A stretch of 64,000 bases of DNA from Osedax frankpressi (GCA_964035775.1 OZ038313.1:9697841-9761840), one strand, 5' to 3'; positions 1-19,110 are shown, counted from the first letter of the stretch. Notes: a model not told the origin generated them from the letters alone. Translations and numbers: made by a program.

Positions 1-111
1 ATAAACCATTTATTTGTTCAAATAAAATAATGTTATAAATTTCTTTTAAAAAATGAATTTTATAAAAGAATTTTAGTAAAATGAATTTAGTAAATTATAA
101 ATTTTCTTTTA

Positions 112-4866
<4,755 letters not shown>

Positions 4867-7304
4867 CTGAAAATATATGTAACCATTAAATATGACAAAA
4901 ATCAAATTATATAATCTCGTTATAGGGATTGTCGTTGCTAGCCTCAAATTTTATAAAAAGAAATATATTGTCTCCTTTGATAAAAGATAACAATATAACT
5001 CAAATGTATACAACTCACAAATAAATTTGTATATGGTATACATAGATTACAAATATGAACATTATTTGGAATATCTACTATATTTATATTTATAAAACAA
5101 AAAATATATAGTCAATAGATATTGAGAATATGAAGAGTAATTAATTTATAACAATACAAATATCATATATATATAGATAAGATACGTCGATAATTGCATT
5201 TTTTATATTTCATCACACTATTTTCTCTATAAAACATGGGTTTATATTATCAGCGATGTACATTTATATTATTGATAATTAAAAAGTTCAACTTTCAAAA
5301 GCTAACTATATTTTCCTAAAAAAATATAATATCATAATCTCTAAAAATTCTTTCAGTAAATTCTGTAGAAATAAATTTCACAACCTAGAAAATCTTCTTA
5401 ATTATTGTAAACATCTTATACTCTGCTTTGTTGAAATGTTCTTTATTTTCTTATTCAGAAAATTGATATATTAATAATTGCTATACCATTAACAATATTG
5501 ATTGCTCTCATGTTTCAGTACAATATTTAAATACTTGAACCTAAATTGAATTATATTATTAAATATGTATTTAATACTCCTTTATGAATTATATGCAAAT
5601 TATCTATTAGTAATCTTAAAGCAGAAAACTAGAACAATATTTGATTACATAATTTAGATATAAATGGATCTTTATCCATTTTATCCATTATTATCCAAAT
5701 GTTTCAATTTATTTATGAGATATTTCAAAGAGAAATAATTAAGTGACTTTTCCTAATTAATAATAAATATAATATCTAATCATTTATTTAATGAATAGTC
5801 GCATTGACAGGATTGATTATATCTAATGGTAAACCTTATCCTATATACAGTACTGATAAAATTCTAAACGAGTACACAATTTCAATTAATCAATAAAATA
5901 TAAATACATTTTAAAATATATTTTTAAACCAATTTAATTTTATCCCATATATAACCTTCCTTATTTTATTCAATACAATTGGTATTGATACAATACAGTT
6001 TGATAAACTGCAATGTAAATTTGACCCATAACAAGTGTGATTTCTAATGACCAATCACAAATCTGATAAACTCAAAAACTCTGTAGAATCTTTCAGATTA
6101 GTTTTCTGATATCATCTGCTAGAACACAGGTTATATATTACACTCATTTTGCGGAATTATGGGCATTTGATGTAACACTAATGAATTCAAATCAACAACT
6201 ACAGTAAACTAAAAGTAAAACTATAGTTTGTATTATATTCTCCTGGATATTTTCTCAAATATCTTTCCACCAGATGTAAGTGTTAATTATTAAGTATACA
6301 TTGTAAAAATAAAGTAATCGCGCATTTATTCATATACATGCTCAAATACTATTAATCTTATCTAAAGTTGGAGTTCATCATGGCTAATTAAGTATAGGTA
6401 TTCTACTTGTGTTATATTATCTTTCGTTACTGTTACTGAATCACATTTTAAATTATTTATAATTGCATTATAGTTCGTAGATAATCTTTATTATTTAGTG
6501 AGTACCAAACCAAGTTACAATATTGCCTGCTTAAAAACTTAATACCCCTATTCATAAATGTTCTCTTTAAATTAGTATTTAAAAATCTACCTATTTTATA
6601 TTGAAAGATTGGAAGCAGTTCAATTGAAATTCCCTTGTCATCTCATTAATATATAATAGTATATAGTATATTCAATCCGTACTTTTTTATAAATCTTGCA
6701 TTGATATATTAACCCTATTAAAATGTGCAATTAGATTATATTAACATCTCAGTAGAATTCATTTGGGATATTCCTATAGGGTTTTATGATAGAATATTTT
6801 AAAAATATTATAACTCTAATTGATATTCTAAAAAACGGTAATTTACTTCTTCTAATACCTATTATTACTAACTGTAGTTAATATAAAGACATATTAAAAT
6901 GTTCTATATATACATAAAAATTACACGAGATCAAATGCTTTTTTATGAAAATATCACCTAGGTAGTATTTTTTAAAGGTTTAATCTATCAATGCAAGGTG
7001 TATAATTATGTAGCACTTTTGTAAAGGGTTAATCTATCAATGCAAGGTTTATAATTAGAAAAGTAGAGATTGAATATCAAATTAGTTTAGTAAATAAATT
7101 ATTTCTAATTATTTTAATTCATTTAAATTAAAAATATCTAATTTGATGAACTACTATATCGTTATTAATATAAATTTTAAAATAATTATTTATATTTATT
7201 TTAAAATTTAGTTATTTGAGTTTAAATTTAGATACATTATTGTGATTTATATAATCTATATATAGATGGTAAATTATGTTAATGGTAACTGTATTTGCAA
7301 TGGG

Positions 7305-7343
<39 letters not shown>

Positions 7344-7822
7344 TATACACTTTATTTAAATTTAAAATATATTTTACATATTAAACTAATTATGAACATA
7401 CATGAATATAATACTTTATTATAATATATATATTTTATAAATATACATGATTATTTATTTTAATAAAAATATATATTATGAAATATTTATATAATAATAA
7501 TTACTTGCAAATAGTAATTATTATATATGAAAATATCATTACGTAATAAATTAATTACAGCTATTATTAGCATATTAAATTAATAAGCGAATATATAGTC
7601 ATAACATAAATTATGTCTTGAATAAGCATATATGAAATTAAAAATAACAAACCGAAAATTTTAGATTTGTTCATAATCTAAGCAATGGTTATTGATTAGA
7701 GAAATTATACAATGTTTATCAAAAATTGTGATTTGTTTACTTTTTACAACCAATCAAATTAATTGATATAGAAATAAATTTGAATATTAACATTTTTTAT
7801 AGAAATTAAAGTTATATAAACT
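4867..7822. other. AT-rich stretch with no gene seen
   Basis: No convincing exon, RNA gene or transposon was recognised. The missing 5' exon of the ALDH9 gene may lie here. The only structures noted are a short direct repeat near 6975-7060 and a (TA)n tract at 7303-7341. Confidence 0.6.
6973..7058. repeat. Short tandem duplication, ~49-bp period
   Basis: The phrase containing ttaatctatcaatgcaaggt occurs twice about 49 bp apart, each time followed by a tataatta-type tail. It is two imperfect copies of one unit. Confidence 0.7.
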
Positions 7823-7990
7823 AGGGTTGTAAATAAAACCGAACGTATACATTACGAACTGATACGTTTACACTTTGATACCGAACTAATACTTTGTAAT
7901 TCAATATATTACTATCCCGAACACGAACTGATACTTCCATATTTTGATACCGAACCGAACTGATACTCTGATATATTAAAAATTACGAAA
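7823..7990. mobile_element. Possible hAT-type terminus with subterminal repeats
   Basis: Starts with ctagggttgtaaataaaac and is followed by several copies of a gataccgaac/gaactgatac word. A TAGGG-type end followed by dense short CGAAC-like subterminal repeats is typical of hAT element ends. No partner terminus, target duplication or transposase was found, so this is a resemblance only. Confidence 0.3.
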
Positions 7991-8012
7991 TTACAAAAAA
8001 TATACGAAAAAT

Positions 8013-8780
8013 TACGTCAATTTATTATATCTCAAGATTTATATGTATATTAAATCAATTTTAAAGTTTTAATTTAATTAATATTTAAAATGTATCAACT
8101 TAAGTACCAATATAATATTTAATTAAAAGTGTGAAAATACATCATTGAATATCTATATTTTATTTTGTCTAAATTTTTACAAATATTTTCTTTTTGTATT
8201 CATTGATTTTATCCTGATCAATGGAACTTATATCTTCATTCTTTAAAATGTGTTTGCATGCATTAATGTAAATAATCCACATGAACTATTATTTCTCTGA
8301 ATCCAACCATTTATGTTATTAATAGTCCATTTATTGGTGGGATTCGAGCTAGTCATATATCCTAGATAATAAATATTTGTTATAAGTAATAAGTATAAAT
8401 AATTACGCTATAAGTTAAAGTGTGATAACAATTACTCTGGATATTTTATAACAATTACACTAACATAAAATTACGTATAGTATTCAGATTTTCCTTATGT
8501 AAACTATCTATTATAAAAATTTTTTTTTAATAATAGGCACCGATGAGAATTATTGCTATTAATACCCAATAGTACTAAATTTGTATCATTGAATTTTCAC
8601 TGACCGTAATTAGAATGTTTCCAATAGGTAAGCATAATAATTAATATAATGACAATTAATTTTATATTGATTTATTAAAATATAAAGATATGAATTAATA
8701 ATCTGATCATCTAACCATGAATCAATCGATAATATACTTTCTTTATTAATTATATATGAACCAATATTATATGTTTAACA
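8013..8780 (-). mobile_element. Ginger1-type element fragment (Ulp1 region), fossil
   Basis: Closely resembles 46590-47370 in the larger Ginger1-like element, in the same orientation, covering the region upstream of and within the Ulp1/C48-type protease part. Shared landmarks include ctgatcatctaaccatgaat and gtactatatt-type flanks. It lacks the integrase part and the terminal repeats and is broken. It ends where a piggyBac scrap begins. Confidence 0.8.
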
Positions 8781-8966
8781 TAAACTCACTCTACATACAT
8801 CACATCCATATGAAATTCTCTGTACACATTTTAATACATCTTGACAATAAACACATCTTTTACTACTATATGCAACTACTCTATGGCACGGTACAACGTT
8901 GTAATAGCTCCTAAATTGATATAATTGATCAACTCCACCCATAATCTTGTTGTAGTTTATAATCAC
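8775..8966 (-). pseudogene. piggyBac transposase remnant (C-terminal pieces)
   Basis: A 63-residue frame combines the piggyBac hallmark NYNKIMGGVDQ with a cysteine-rich tail (C at KRCVYC, LKC, GCDVC, SLC). In full-length piggyBac transposases (about 500-600 residues) these two blocks are much further apart and follow a DDD catalytic core, which is absent here. The remnant has therefore lost its N-terminal and catalytic parts and has an internal deletion. It is fused head-on to the Ginger1 fragment at about 8780, both in minus-strand sense. No inverted repeats or TTAA sites were recognised. Confidence 0.7.
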
Positions 8967-9045
8967 ATCCGAGTCTTTGACGTCTAAGGAAAACTATTTT
9001 AGAATTAATACAATTTTGTTTTTTTTTAAATAAGTATATTGAAAG

Positions 9046-9755
9046 TATGTTATGCATATGTTGAGTATGACTTCGAAGTAATGTTTAACTAAATTTTAAA
9101 GTACAAAGGAAATCGTAACTTTTTTGCAATGGTACATACAAAATATACTTAAAATATTTAATAATATTAAACATGAGTTTTTTATATAAAATGGTTCATG
9201 ATTATTTTTTCTAACTTAAATATTTTGTAAACAAGTTTATGAGAAATATTATAAATACATGATATTTAAATATATAATTTGAAAGAATGTTAATATTGAA
9301 TAATATATTAATATTGAGAAATGCACATCAATATATATATATTATATTTTATTTAGTATTTGATAAAGATAATATATTTAAATTAAATTTACAAATAATA
9401 TCTGTTCTTTTTTGTTTTTTTTATAAACTTTAAAGTAATATTTTCGGTTTGATAAATTCTATATTTAGGAATCTATCAATACAATTGAAGTCACCGTTAC
9501 AAGTCATACAGGTTCACCTATCAAAGAGTTATATTATTATTTTATTTAATGTAAATTTGCTTGTATCGTTTTTCAGAATATTTTTCATCTTTTTAATCCC
9601 TGAATTGTTAATTCTATGATATTTTTAAAGTAAATTCTATTTTTAAAGTAAAATATAAATATAATCAAATATATTATTATTATAGTAATATAACTTATAC
9701 TATAATAATGTGTATAGCACAATATTATTGTATATATTATTATAATTACTGCGTA
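9046..9755. repeat. Interspersed repeat R1, copy 1
   Basis: Aligns by eye over most of its length with 24501-25395 in direct orientation. Shared words include gagtatgac-tcgaagtaat, catgagttttttatataaaa, atggttcatg, aatttgaaagaatgttaat and ttatttagtatttgataaag. No coding potential was recognised. It could be a MITE or a remnant of a larger duplicated segment. Confidence 0.75.
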
Positions 9756-10739
9756 GCTAGTAAGTATGATCATGATTTACTCATTTTAAAAAATAGATTA
9801 CGTATGGATTACGTTGCGAATATGGAGTTTTCTCAAATAATAAACTATAGTTTCTCATCAGATACCAACGACAATGAAACTAGACAATAAACGCAATATC
9901 TTTTCATCATATAGCCCCGGTAACATGTAATAGCTTACGGGCCATATTATATTAATTCTATAAATTATAGCTTTAATATGAAACATAATTTACACATATA
10001 GAACTTATTCAAACAATTACTAAACTATCAATTATTTTTTTTGTTTCTTACTGCAATTTAACATTAATCTATCATTACATATACATTTATCAATAATCTA
10101 TTTTATTTTCTAATCTCCGACACTTACGAAATTACAATAAGCTAGAATTACTCTTTTTAAATCATAATAATACCAATTTCTATGTATTGATAAATAACAG
10201 TTATTAGTTTATTTAGTATGTAATATATGCTACGCAGTCCATTTAATATTATAATACTTACAATATTTTCAACAATACATTCAATATTTGTATATTTATT
10301 TCATTAGTTACTTTTTAATCCACAAATTTATTTGGGAATTACTAGCGCAGATAACCTCTCATAATAGGATATATTTTTTAATATGTGCTGCAATTTTTAC
10401 TGATAATTCTCCTAATTGGTTATGCATTCTAAATGTAGACGATTTTATTTGGACTCCATATTATTTATAATTGCTTCATAATTTATATGGTAATTAATTA
10501 CATTATAATGAATATGTCGAACATTAATAAGTTCATTCATTGGTTAGATTTAACACATTTACTATGCATATTTAATATATTATCAGGGCACTCTAAATAA
10601 GTAACATTTAAAATAATATATGATTAATTTATATGAATTATTAAGAGAAAGATATTCAATAATCTAAAAAAATATAGATTAATTTGTTGTTTAATTATAT
10701 AAAATCATAAATAATTTATTTTAATTTTTCCTAATTATT
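9756..10739. other. AT-rich stretch with no gene seen
   Basis: Two ~60-codon open frames (9708-9890 and 10288-10470) resemble no family and lack convincing splice context. A weak stem-loop built on agccccggtaac and ttacgggcc lies at about 9913-9945. Confidence 0.5.
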
Positions 10740-13700
10740 GAAATTTATTCATTACTTTAATTCAACATTTAAATGAATATTATTAAATAAAAAATTACTT
10801 TTTAATTTGATATATATTGTATCATAATTTGCTATTTACTATATTTATAAACAACAATATATAATTAAATATAGTTTATTTACATTTTGAAATTCTCATA
10901 ATTCATATAAATAAAAAATAATATAATTATTCATACAAATATAAATAATGTTTAAGAAAATTAAAATACATAACATATATTTATTAATTATAAAATAAAT
11001 TATTATTAATAAATAATTTATTATTAATAAATAATTTATTAAAAAAAAGTATTTGATGTAACAGTTTGATGTAAAAATTACTTTATCACATTAAATAATA
11101 CAATTATCCTGTTTCGTAAGAAACGGAATCGTCTATGCCCGCCAGTTATAAAACTTGTTTGCTTAGCAGCAGAGTGTATAAAAGTGGTTGTCCATGGTAT
11201 GACTACAAATTAATATAATAAATAAATTATAAATGATCTAATGATTATATTAAATTAAATTATATTATATTAAAGATTATATTATATTAAAGATAAATGT
11301 AGATGATTATTATTATATGAAATATAAATATACAGATCTACAATATAAATATATAAAATAATTATAATGTCTATATAGTTAATCGACTTACCACAATTAA
11401 GATTAGCATTAGCATTAAAATGTTTGTTACCAGTCAATGATAGTAGTTCTTTGTCCTAATAAAATTGGATTCTAAATTTCAAACTTAAATATTATATAAA
11501 CATTGAATTATAATAGGAGACTTTATAATCATTATTTTAATTGCAATTGAAGTTTAATATTGATATGTTTATAAATTAATGATTTTTACACAATATATTA
11601 ATTTTACAGAATTATATTCATCATTTACAAACCTTTGTATTACAAATTTTAAAAGTTCTTTTATTCTATAAATTGTAAAATATAAATAAAATGATAGCTG
11701 TATTCATTATACCTTCATATCCATTATTTAACTATTTATAGCAAAATCACTTAGATAACAAATTATATTGCTCAATATTAAACATATTATATACACAAAC
11801 TATTATATTAAATTTCTAAATTATTATATTTTTACCATTTAATAATTTTATTAATTTCTAATTTTAAATGTATCACTATATATAAATTATCCATAAAAAT
11901 TAATATTGATAACTATTAATATATTATTATATATTCATATATTACCTAGATTCAATTTAACCTAAACTCATATTTCTAAAATACATGTAAAATACATATT
12001 CATTAAATATAAACTATATAATATAAACCAAATATTGATGTTTTAAATTATTTAGAGATTATGGAAAATGCATTCTAATAAAACTCTGCTTAAATAATTC
12101 TAACCTAGCTGGTATAGATATTAGTCCATTATTATAACTCTATATTATATACATTTCTTAATGAAATATCACTTATAAATATAACAAAATACAGCGATAT
12201 CATAATACCTCCACAATAATATAGACTTCAGAGTAATACTAACTGATTTTAAATAGACAATAATATGTTCATTATAAGCATGTGGTTTATGTCGAATCTG
12301 TGTATATAAAACATTATTATTTGATAATTTATGTGATATAAGAGAATTAGATGAAATATATTATAATAGTTATATTGAACCTGTTCAATTTTTGAATTAT
12401 TAATATCTATAACTTTTATTTGCATTTCTTTCTAAAACAGATTTACGAGAAAATAAATTTCAATAAAATAAGCAAAATAACAATTAATGATGATAAACAA
12501 ACCAAAGCATAATTTTCCTTATACAATGTATGTGGAAAACAAATATTGTTCTTGGCAAGCAACTATTTAAAAAATAATTTGTAAAATTTATATATATATA
12601 AAATTAGTAAAATAATTTATAAATTATTATCTTAATTTTAAATTTATAACCGTAGTAGTAAAGGATTGAAACTCTTTAATAGAATATCTTTCCTGTCGAA
12701 TTCTTTTAGTGGAAATAATATTTATAGGTGAAATCTGTCATATGTGAACATATGAAATAATTCAATTAAAGTATTTAAATATATAGGTATTAATTTTATG
12801 AAATATTAACACAATGAATATTAATATAATATAAATTAAATATAATATTATATTTATTCAAATTAAATAATAAACATGTTATTCTTACATTATTATATAA
12901 GATCCGATCTATAGTTAAATTTTTTTTAATATTTTTATCAGTATTTGTATTTTCTGGTGAATTGCATTCGTAAGTTCTGTCTAATTTTGAGATGTGTTTC
13001 GATTTGTTGGACTTGTAGATACAGACAATGTTATTTGAGGGTATGCACTTCGTGTAGGTGTCATTTAGTGAGGCCGGAGTAGATATCTTCGTGTAGGTAT
13101 AGTCGAGAGGATTATTGGCAGAGTTTTCATAGAAATTATCTGAGTATCTTGCAATGTTAGTATCAACATCAGTGATAGTGTTTGCAAGGTATGTGGTGTT
13201 GTTGGTGCATGGACGTTTTTTTCTGCTGAAACTAGGCGAATTTGACTTCCTTTTTTTAAAATACGGCATTGGCAACAGAGAATTTGTATTATAATGTTGA
13301 TAAAACTCTTCATTTGATAAATATTTAGACTGTCAATCAAAATTATATTGTATTTTATTAATTCAGTGGACTTTATTAAAACAATAATCTATATAGTATT
13401 GTCAAAATGAATTAGAAAAATTATTAAAATTAACTAACCGAAGTATACATATTAGAGAATGATAAACTTCTTGCCACGGGTTCTATTTAAATATTTATAA
13501 ACAATTATAAATATATATAATATTAATTATATATATATATTAATGTTTAATTATATAATAACCAATTATTGAGAGACTTCTATTTAACGGGTCTGTGTAA
13601 TCAAATTTTATTTAATAAAATACATTTTATAATTAGAATTTTTAAAATTATTTTATATTATCTGCTATTATAATACAAACCATACACAGATAATTTCAAA

Positions 13701-14275
13701 ATATTCTTTACTTTATTATAAAATTCATCCTAAACATTTTTAGGTAATTAAACTATTAAGAAATCAACTAAAATGGAATATATATAAATAATAGATATAT
13801 AATGTAAATAAGAATTTCTAAATATAATCCTCAATAAATATAATTTAATTATATATCCACATTAATCAAAAATTGTAATTAAACAAAAAAAAAAAAAATT
13901 TTCTAAAAAAAAAAATAACAATTTTTCTATTTCATATTTGAATATTATGTTTAAATCATGTTTAATGATTCATTTTATTAGGTTTAATAATATTTTTTAA
14001 AAAAATCTAGGAAATGATATATATATACATACATTTGTTATATAATTGTTATCCAAATCGAAAATTTGCAATAATTTATGCAATATACATAGAAGTGTAT
14101 TATTTAATTTTATAAAAAATGTTTCATGTATTATAAAAAATTATTACAATAATTTATTTTATTAGACATTCATTTTTGACAATTTCGATTATATTAAAAA
14201 AAATAATTATTATAAATTTTCTATAATAATAAATAATTTCAATCTCTATAATAATAAATACAGATAATTTTATAT
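10740..14275. repeat. Segmental duplication, copy A (~3.5 kb)
   Basis: Pairs with 30145-33678 in the same orientation. Exons, introns and flanking AT-rich DNA all align, with scattered substitutions and several indels. It covers the 3' part of orphan gene A and part of its long internal intron. It differs from copy B by an extra ~90-bp block at ~12640-12730 (holding a 42-bp exon) and an extra ~180-bp block at ~13265-13450 (holding an intron). Confidence 0.93.
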
Positions 14276-15464
14276 AATTTTAATGAATTATTTGTATTTA
14301 AAAGTTATTATATGTTCACAATAAATTCTTACAAACATTTTTTTTGAATAGATCAATTCCGAAAATAGAACTAAAAACTTTGTTATATACCAAACTAAGC
14401 AAAAAAAAATTGTTCAAAACATTTTTAAGATTTAAAAACCAAACATGTTCGCCTTTTCTTATATTATTTATCTTTAAAATTATAACTTTTTTCTATTATA
14501 AATATTTTATTTTTGATATTTACATATTACTTATATTTATTAATAAACAAAGATGGTAGGATATTACACTTTTAATTAATCATAGATATAAAGAATATTG
14601 AGTGAGGGGTGTTATTATATTTAGTGTGAATAGTTAGTCATTAAGGTCATAATTCTGCTGAATATTTTTGATGTGAATCCCCTACGCCGAAGATAAATAT
14701 ATAGCAGACAAAAAAGTTCAAAAAAGACAATAGGCAACCTTGATGTAAATAGATTCATCGATTACATCCTCATCTTTGATTTGATATAGCTGCATAGCAT
14801 CACTATAGTCATAATCATACTCCCCATCTATTATCTCTATGACAGAATTACAATCACTGTTTATATTGATGAGCTCGTTATCATTCTCATTGTTAAGGTA
14901 ATTCTTCGTATTCTTATTAGGTGATTTAGCATCTGTTTTATGAGAATGATATTATGTAGTAATAAACAGTTAGTCATAAATAGCTATAAATAATATCATT
15001 CGATATCCCATAAAAAATATGCATTCTAAATAGTGTAGTTATATATTCATTATTTAAGATAATAGATTTTCTATATAAATAATTAAACTATATACTATTA
15101 TTTAGTTAACAATATTTAGGATTAATAAATTATGCATATATATATAAACCTACGAGATATATATTCTGTAAACTAACAATCACCGAGATCATGTAAGTTA
15201 ATGGTAACACTGTCATCTTCATCTTTGAACTGTATATTCACGATGAATTATAAAATCAAGTCAAAAGAATGCTTATTGATATTAGAATAATTATACAATG
15301 ATAATTATGCTATTATAAACATTCTCGTAATTACGAAAAACAAGTACCTTATTATAGATGTTATTTAATATCAAATTATATTTTCGGGATGAAATTTTCA
15401 GTTTGATAATTAATTGATCCGAATCTAATTCTTCATCTGACAAATTGAAATCAAATGTATCCAT
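11078..15464 (-). CDS. Unrecognised acidic multi-exon gene ('orphan A')
   Basis: Not assigned to a family. Phase-compatible 5' exons are 15348-15464 (real ATG, begins MDTFDFNLSDEELDSD), 15184-15229 (FKDEDDSVTINLHDL) and 14739-14932 (Asp/Glu/Asn-rich, Tyr-Asp repeats). Downstream exons are 13439-13482 (tentative), 12889-13329, 12651-12692, 12381-12431, 12209-12297, 11392-11455 and 11078-11202. Exon 12889-13329 has a basic patch (KKRKSNSP, then RKKRPC) that could be a nuclear localisation signal, then a Thr/Asn-rich region. The C-terminus reads PWTTTFIHSAAKQTSFITGG and ends in FNVIK. Two junctions are unresolved: 14739 to 13482, and 12209 to 11455, where the phases do not match and an exon is probably missing from this model. 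A disordered, possibly nuclear protein is an inference. The gene's 3' part is duplicated at 30.5-32.8 kb. Confidence 0.6.
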
Positions 15465-17429
15465 TTGTAATGATTCTGAAATTTATATGTAATACCAAAT
15501 TTCAGTAATAGTAACAAAAAAAATTATTTTACTTAATCAAATTAATAAATAGCTATTATTTATAACCATTTTACAAAATTTGTTTACCTATTTCTTAAGA
15601 CTTTGCTTAACGTTATTTATGAATGCATATAGAAGGATAAATATAAAATTAAAATAATAAATTAATGATTTTTGGAAATTTGTAGTCAAACCTACAAATA
15701 ATATAAGAATAATAAATTGCATATTAATAAAAACCTAATAATATATAATAACTTACAAATAATATATACATAGATGAGAATAATTGGTTTCATACCAATA
15801 TATAGTTTAATATATAGTTTTCATAAATATATCAATTCATACTAAAATCAAGCAATTCTATTAAGTAATTTTTGAGTGTGACTAATTTTTACTCAAGACT
15901 TGCATATTAGACATATGAAACATAGTTATATAATAGATTGTTGAGTGAACAATCAAAAATCTATATTTATTAAATCAATATTTAATAATTCACAATATGA
16001 AATACATGTGAATATAATTTACTTAAATATTTTTAAAATCAAATAAACATTTTTATAGGATTATATATTTGAAGATAAATTTATAAATATTAATTATTAT
16101 GAATATCTTAATGGCATTACCGAGGATTGTATTGAAATCATTAATATATAGTCGTGAAGTATAATAAATATTATGTTGTTTTATCTATATAGTTAAATTT
16201 AATATAATATATCCTACATATATTTAATGGAAATTTCTAATATAATATAAATATATAATCTTAATAAATAAAACATCTTCTTTTAGGTTAATATATTAAT
16301 GTAAATACCGAAACAATATATATTTATATATATATATATATATATATAAGTATTTATTTCACATTCTTAATACAGAATATTTCAAGGCAAAAGTACAAAG
16401 TAATAATTATGATTGAGGTGTAATAGTTATGGAATATTCTAGTTATTAAGTAAGAGCTTTGTATATGTGAGTAATAAGGTTAATATATTTGAATGTTAAA
16501 TAATAATAATATATAATATTATAATATATATTTAAGTATATTAATATAATATTAATATTATAATTAAATGTTTAAGTTATCTATTATCATTAATTACATT
16601 TAAACATTTCAAAATTATTATAAATATACATAAATATATAAGAATAAATATCAGAAATAATAAAAAAATCAAACCTGAATGAATTACTTTAATTTGTATT
16701 ATTATAACTGATAAATATTTGTAATTTGTATTTTAATTTCTTATTAGTATTATTAGTTTGAATTAAAAAATATCTATAGATATTATTTAGGCAAGATTAT
16801 TAGCATTAAATGTATTCCTTGTGCGCGATTGCATTAATTTAAATGTATGTATTCATTTTACTGTATTTCATTTAAATCTATGAAATCATGTGATTTTAAT
16901 AAGTATATATCTGTATAATTAATTCATTAAGTTAAAATACTAAAAATATATATAGTTAATAGTTTTTATAAATATTTAAAAAAATTCATAAATATAATAA
17001 TTAATATTTAAATCAAAAACAGAAATCAAGCAATTCTTTTCACTGATTTTTAGGACTAACTTTTTAATATTCACCAATTTATATTCCATAAGTGATTACA
17101 ATCGTTTGATTTTGATGCAATTTTCATCCGATCATAATAATGCTCATTTTAAAATACTATAGTTATTTAAGTAGAATACTTACATTTAATGTTATTATGA
17201 TTTAATACATTTTATATGTGATTCATTATAAATAATAAAATAACAAACTAGTTTTCAATAAAACTAATAATAGAACAATGTTACAAAATCATAATCATAG
17301 ATAAAAATATTTGATAATAAAATTCAACGATGAAAAATACCCAATATTACCTTACCACCCATGGGGTGCGGTTTTTCAAGGGTGGATAATACTATAGATT
17401 TGTATTTACCTAGATAGCGAATATTCCAT
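15465..17429. other. AT-rich stretch with no gene seen
   Basis: Upstream side of orphan gene A, so its promoter and 5' UTR probably lie near 15470-15600, but no core element is clear in this base composition. It holds (TA)n at ~16320-16348 and a small stem near 17356-17384 built on ccaccc and gggtgg. Confidence 0.5.
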
Positions 17430-17473
17430 CTAACTCTACAGAAATGAGCGAGCGCTCATTTCTGTAGAGTTAG
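17430..17473. repeat. Perfect palindrome, 21-bp arms, 2-nt spacer
   Basis: The left arm starts ctaactctacagaaatgag and the right arm ends ctcatttctgtagagttag, with cg on each inner edge and ag as spacer. It is GC-richer than its surroundings. It could be the fused ends of a foldback element or a hairpin-forming regulatory or structural site. Confidence 0.93.
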
Positions 17474-17572
17474 AACATTATGTGATCTAGAATTCTAATA
17501 ATATTAAGAAAATAAATAATAAGCATTTGTAAAGTAATTGAATATATTAAGAATATATCATAATTAGGTTTG

Positions 17573-17574
<2 letters not shown>

Positions 17575-17632
<58 letters not shown>
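17575..17632. repeat. (TA)n microsatellite
   Basis: Uninterrupted AT dinucleotide run. Further runs in this region lie at 17818-17855, 19118-19151, 20958-20994 and 22050-22112. Confidence 0.97.
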
Positions 17633-17634
<2 letters not shown>

Positions 17635-17813
17635 CATATGTATATATAAACAGTTGTTTTACTTAAAAGTGTTTATATTTAAAAAAATCATCAAAAAATC
17701 AATAATCTTTATTAATATTATTAATATTATTATAGTAATTTATTTATATAGTTAATAGATTAAAAATTGTTATATATATTATAAATATTAATATTTATAA
17801 TATATCATATATA

Positions 17814-17855
<42 letters not shown>

Positions 17856-17861
<6 letters not shown>

Positions 17862-19110
17862 TTATATATATATAATACTTTCAATAATGTAATACCATAT
17901 ATTATACAATTTTAGATCTCATTAAAATCAGCAATGTTATCTATAATAATATATTTATGTGTGGATGAACAATTCATTAAATATGAATAATAGTTAATCT
18001 TAATTTTTATATAAAAATACATTTGCAATAAACATGTGTGTATTTAAATTATTATAATGACTAGTTTTGTTGATTGGATTATATTTTGTTATTAATATAA
18101 TAATATATAATAATTATTTGATTTATGTAATCCGAATACAATATGTAATATATAATATATATGATATATATATATATATATATCATAATTATTTATTATC
18201 TACATTTATTTTAATACTTATAATTATATATGTATATTATACATTATCATTTTAATGTTAATTATTATTTTGTATTCAAATCATGTTTTAAGTTTTCTTC
18301 TTAAATAAATATATATATATATTATATTTTTTGTAATAAATATGTTAAAATTAGTACATAGAAAACCCTTTTTAAATCATCTTGAAAACCATGTTATTTT
18401 AAACTTACAAAACCTTTATAATTATCTAGAATACACTTATGTGTTAAACATAGAAAACACTTTTCTAAATATCTAAAAAAAAACATTTTACAGATATCTA
18501 GTAAACCCTTTATTTAGAAATCAAGAAAACCTTTAAACGGAGTTTCTAGTTTCAAGAATACAAAAAACCCTCAAAAGGATTCAAATTTAGACCACTCTGG
18601 AAAACCTGTTTTCATATACCCTAGAAAATTATTTAAAACAGTATACCTTATATATTCCATAACAAATATCAATTTTTCATTTATCATATAAATATGTTCC
18701 TATTAAATAATACTATGAAATACTTCATAAAACTTACATTTTAATAATATATATCAAATACTAATAAAATGTAAAATAAAGAGATGCTTCAATTTATTTA
18801 ATGTATTTATAAAAAAATATTGTAATCGTTTTAATAATTATATCATATAGTCAAACTAATAAATATTATTCACGTGTATAATAATAATAATTAAATATAT
18901 TTCAATAAATATATAAATTAATAGTTTTTATAAATATTTTGTAAACTGGTTCATAATAAAACGCATTACAAAAGAACGCATACAAAATTAAGTAATCCTA
19001 TTTAATTATTTTTTGTGGGGTAAATGTTTACAAATATTACGTGATTCACAATTTACATAGAAATTAAATATATACTATAAATAATGTTATCTATTATTAT
19101 AATGATATAG

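Noticed and set aside
13065-13340. Alternative 91-codon frame (begins MIDSLNIYQMK) in orphan A
   Set aside because: The other frame (SKYLSNEEFYQHYN, then KKRKSNSP) is kept in frame in copy B despite a nearby deletion and ends at a proper gtaaga donor.
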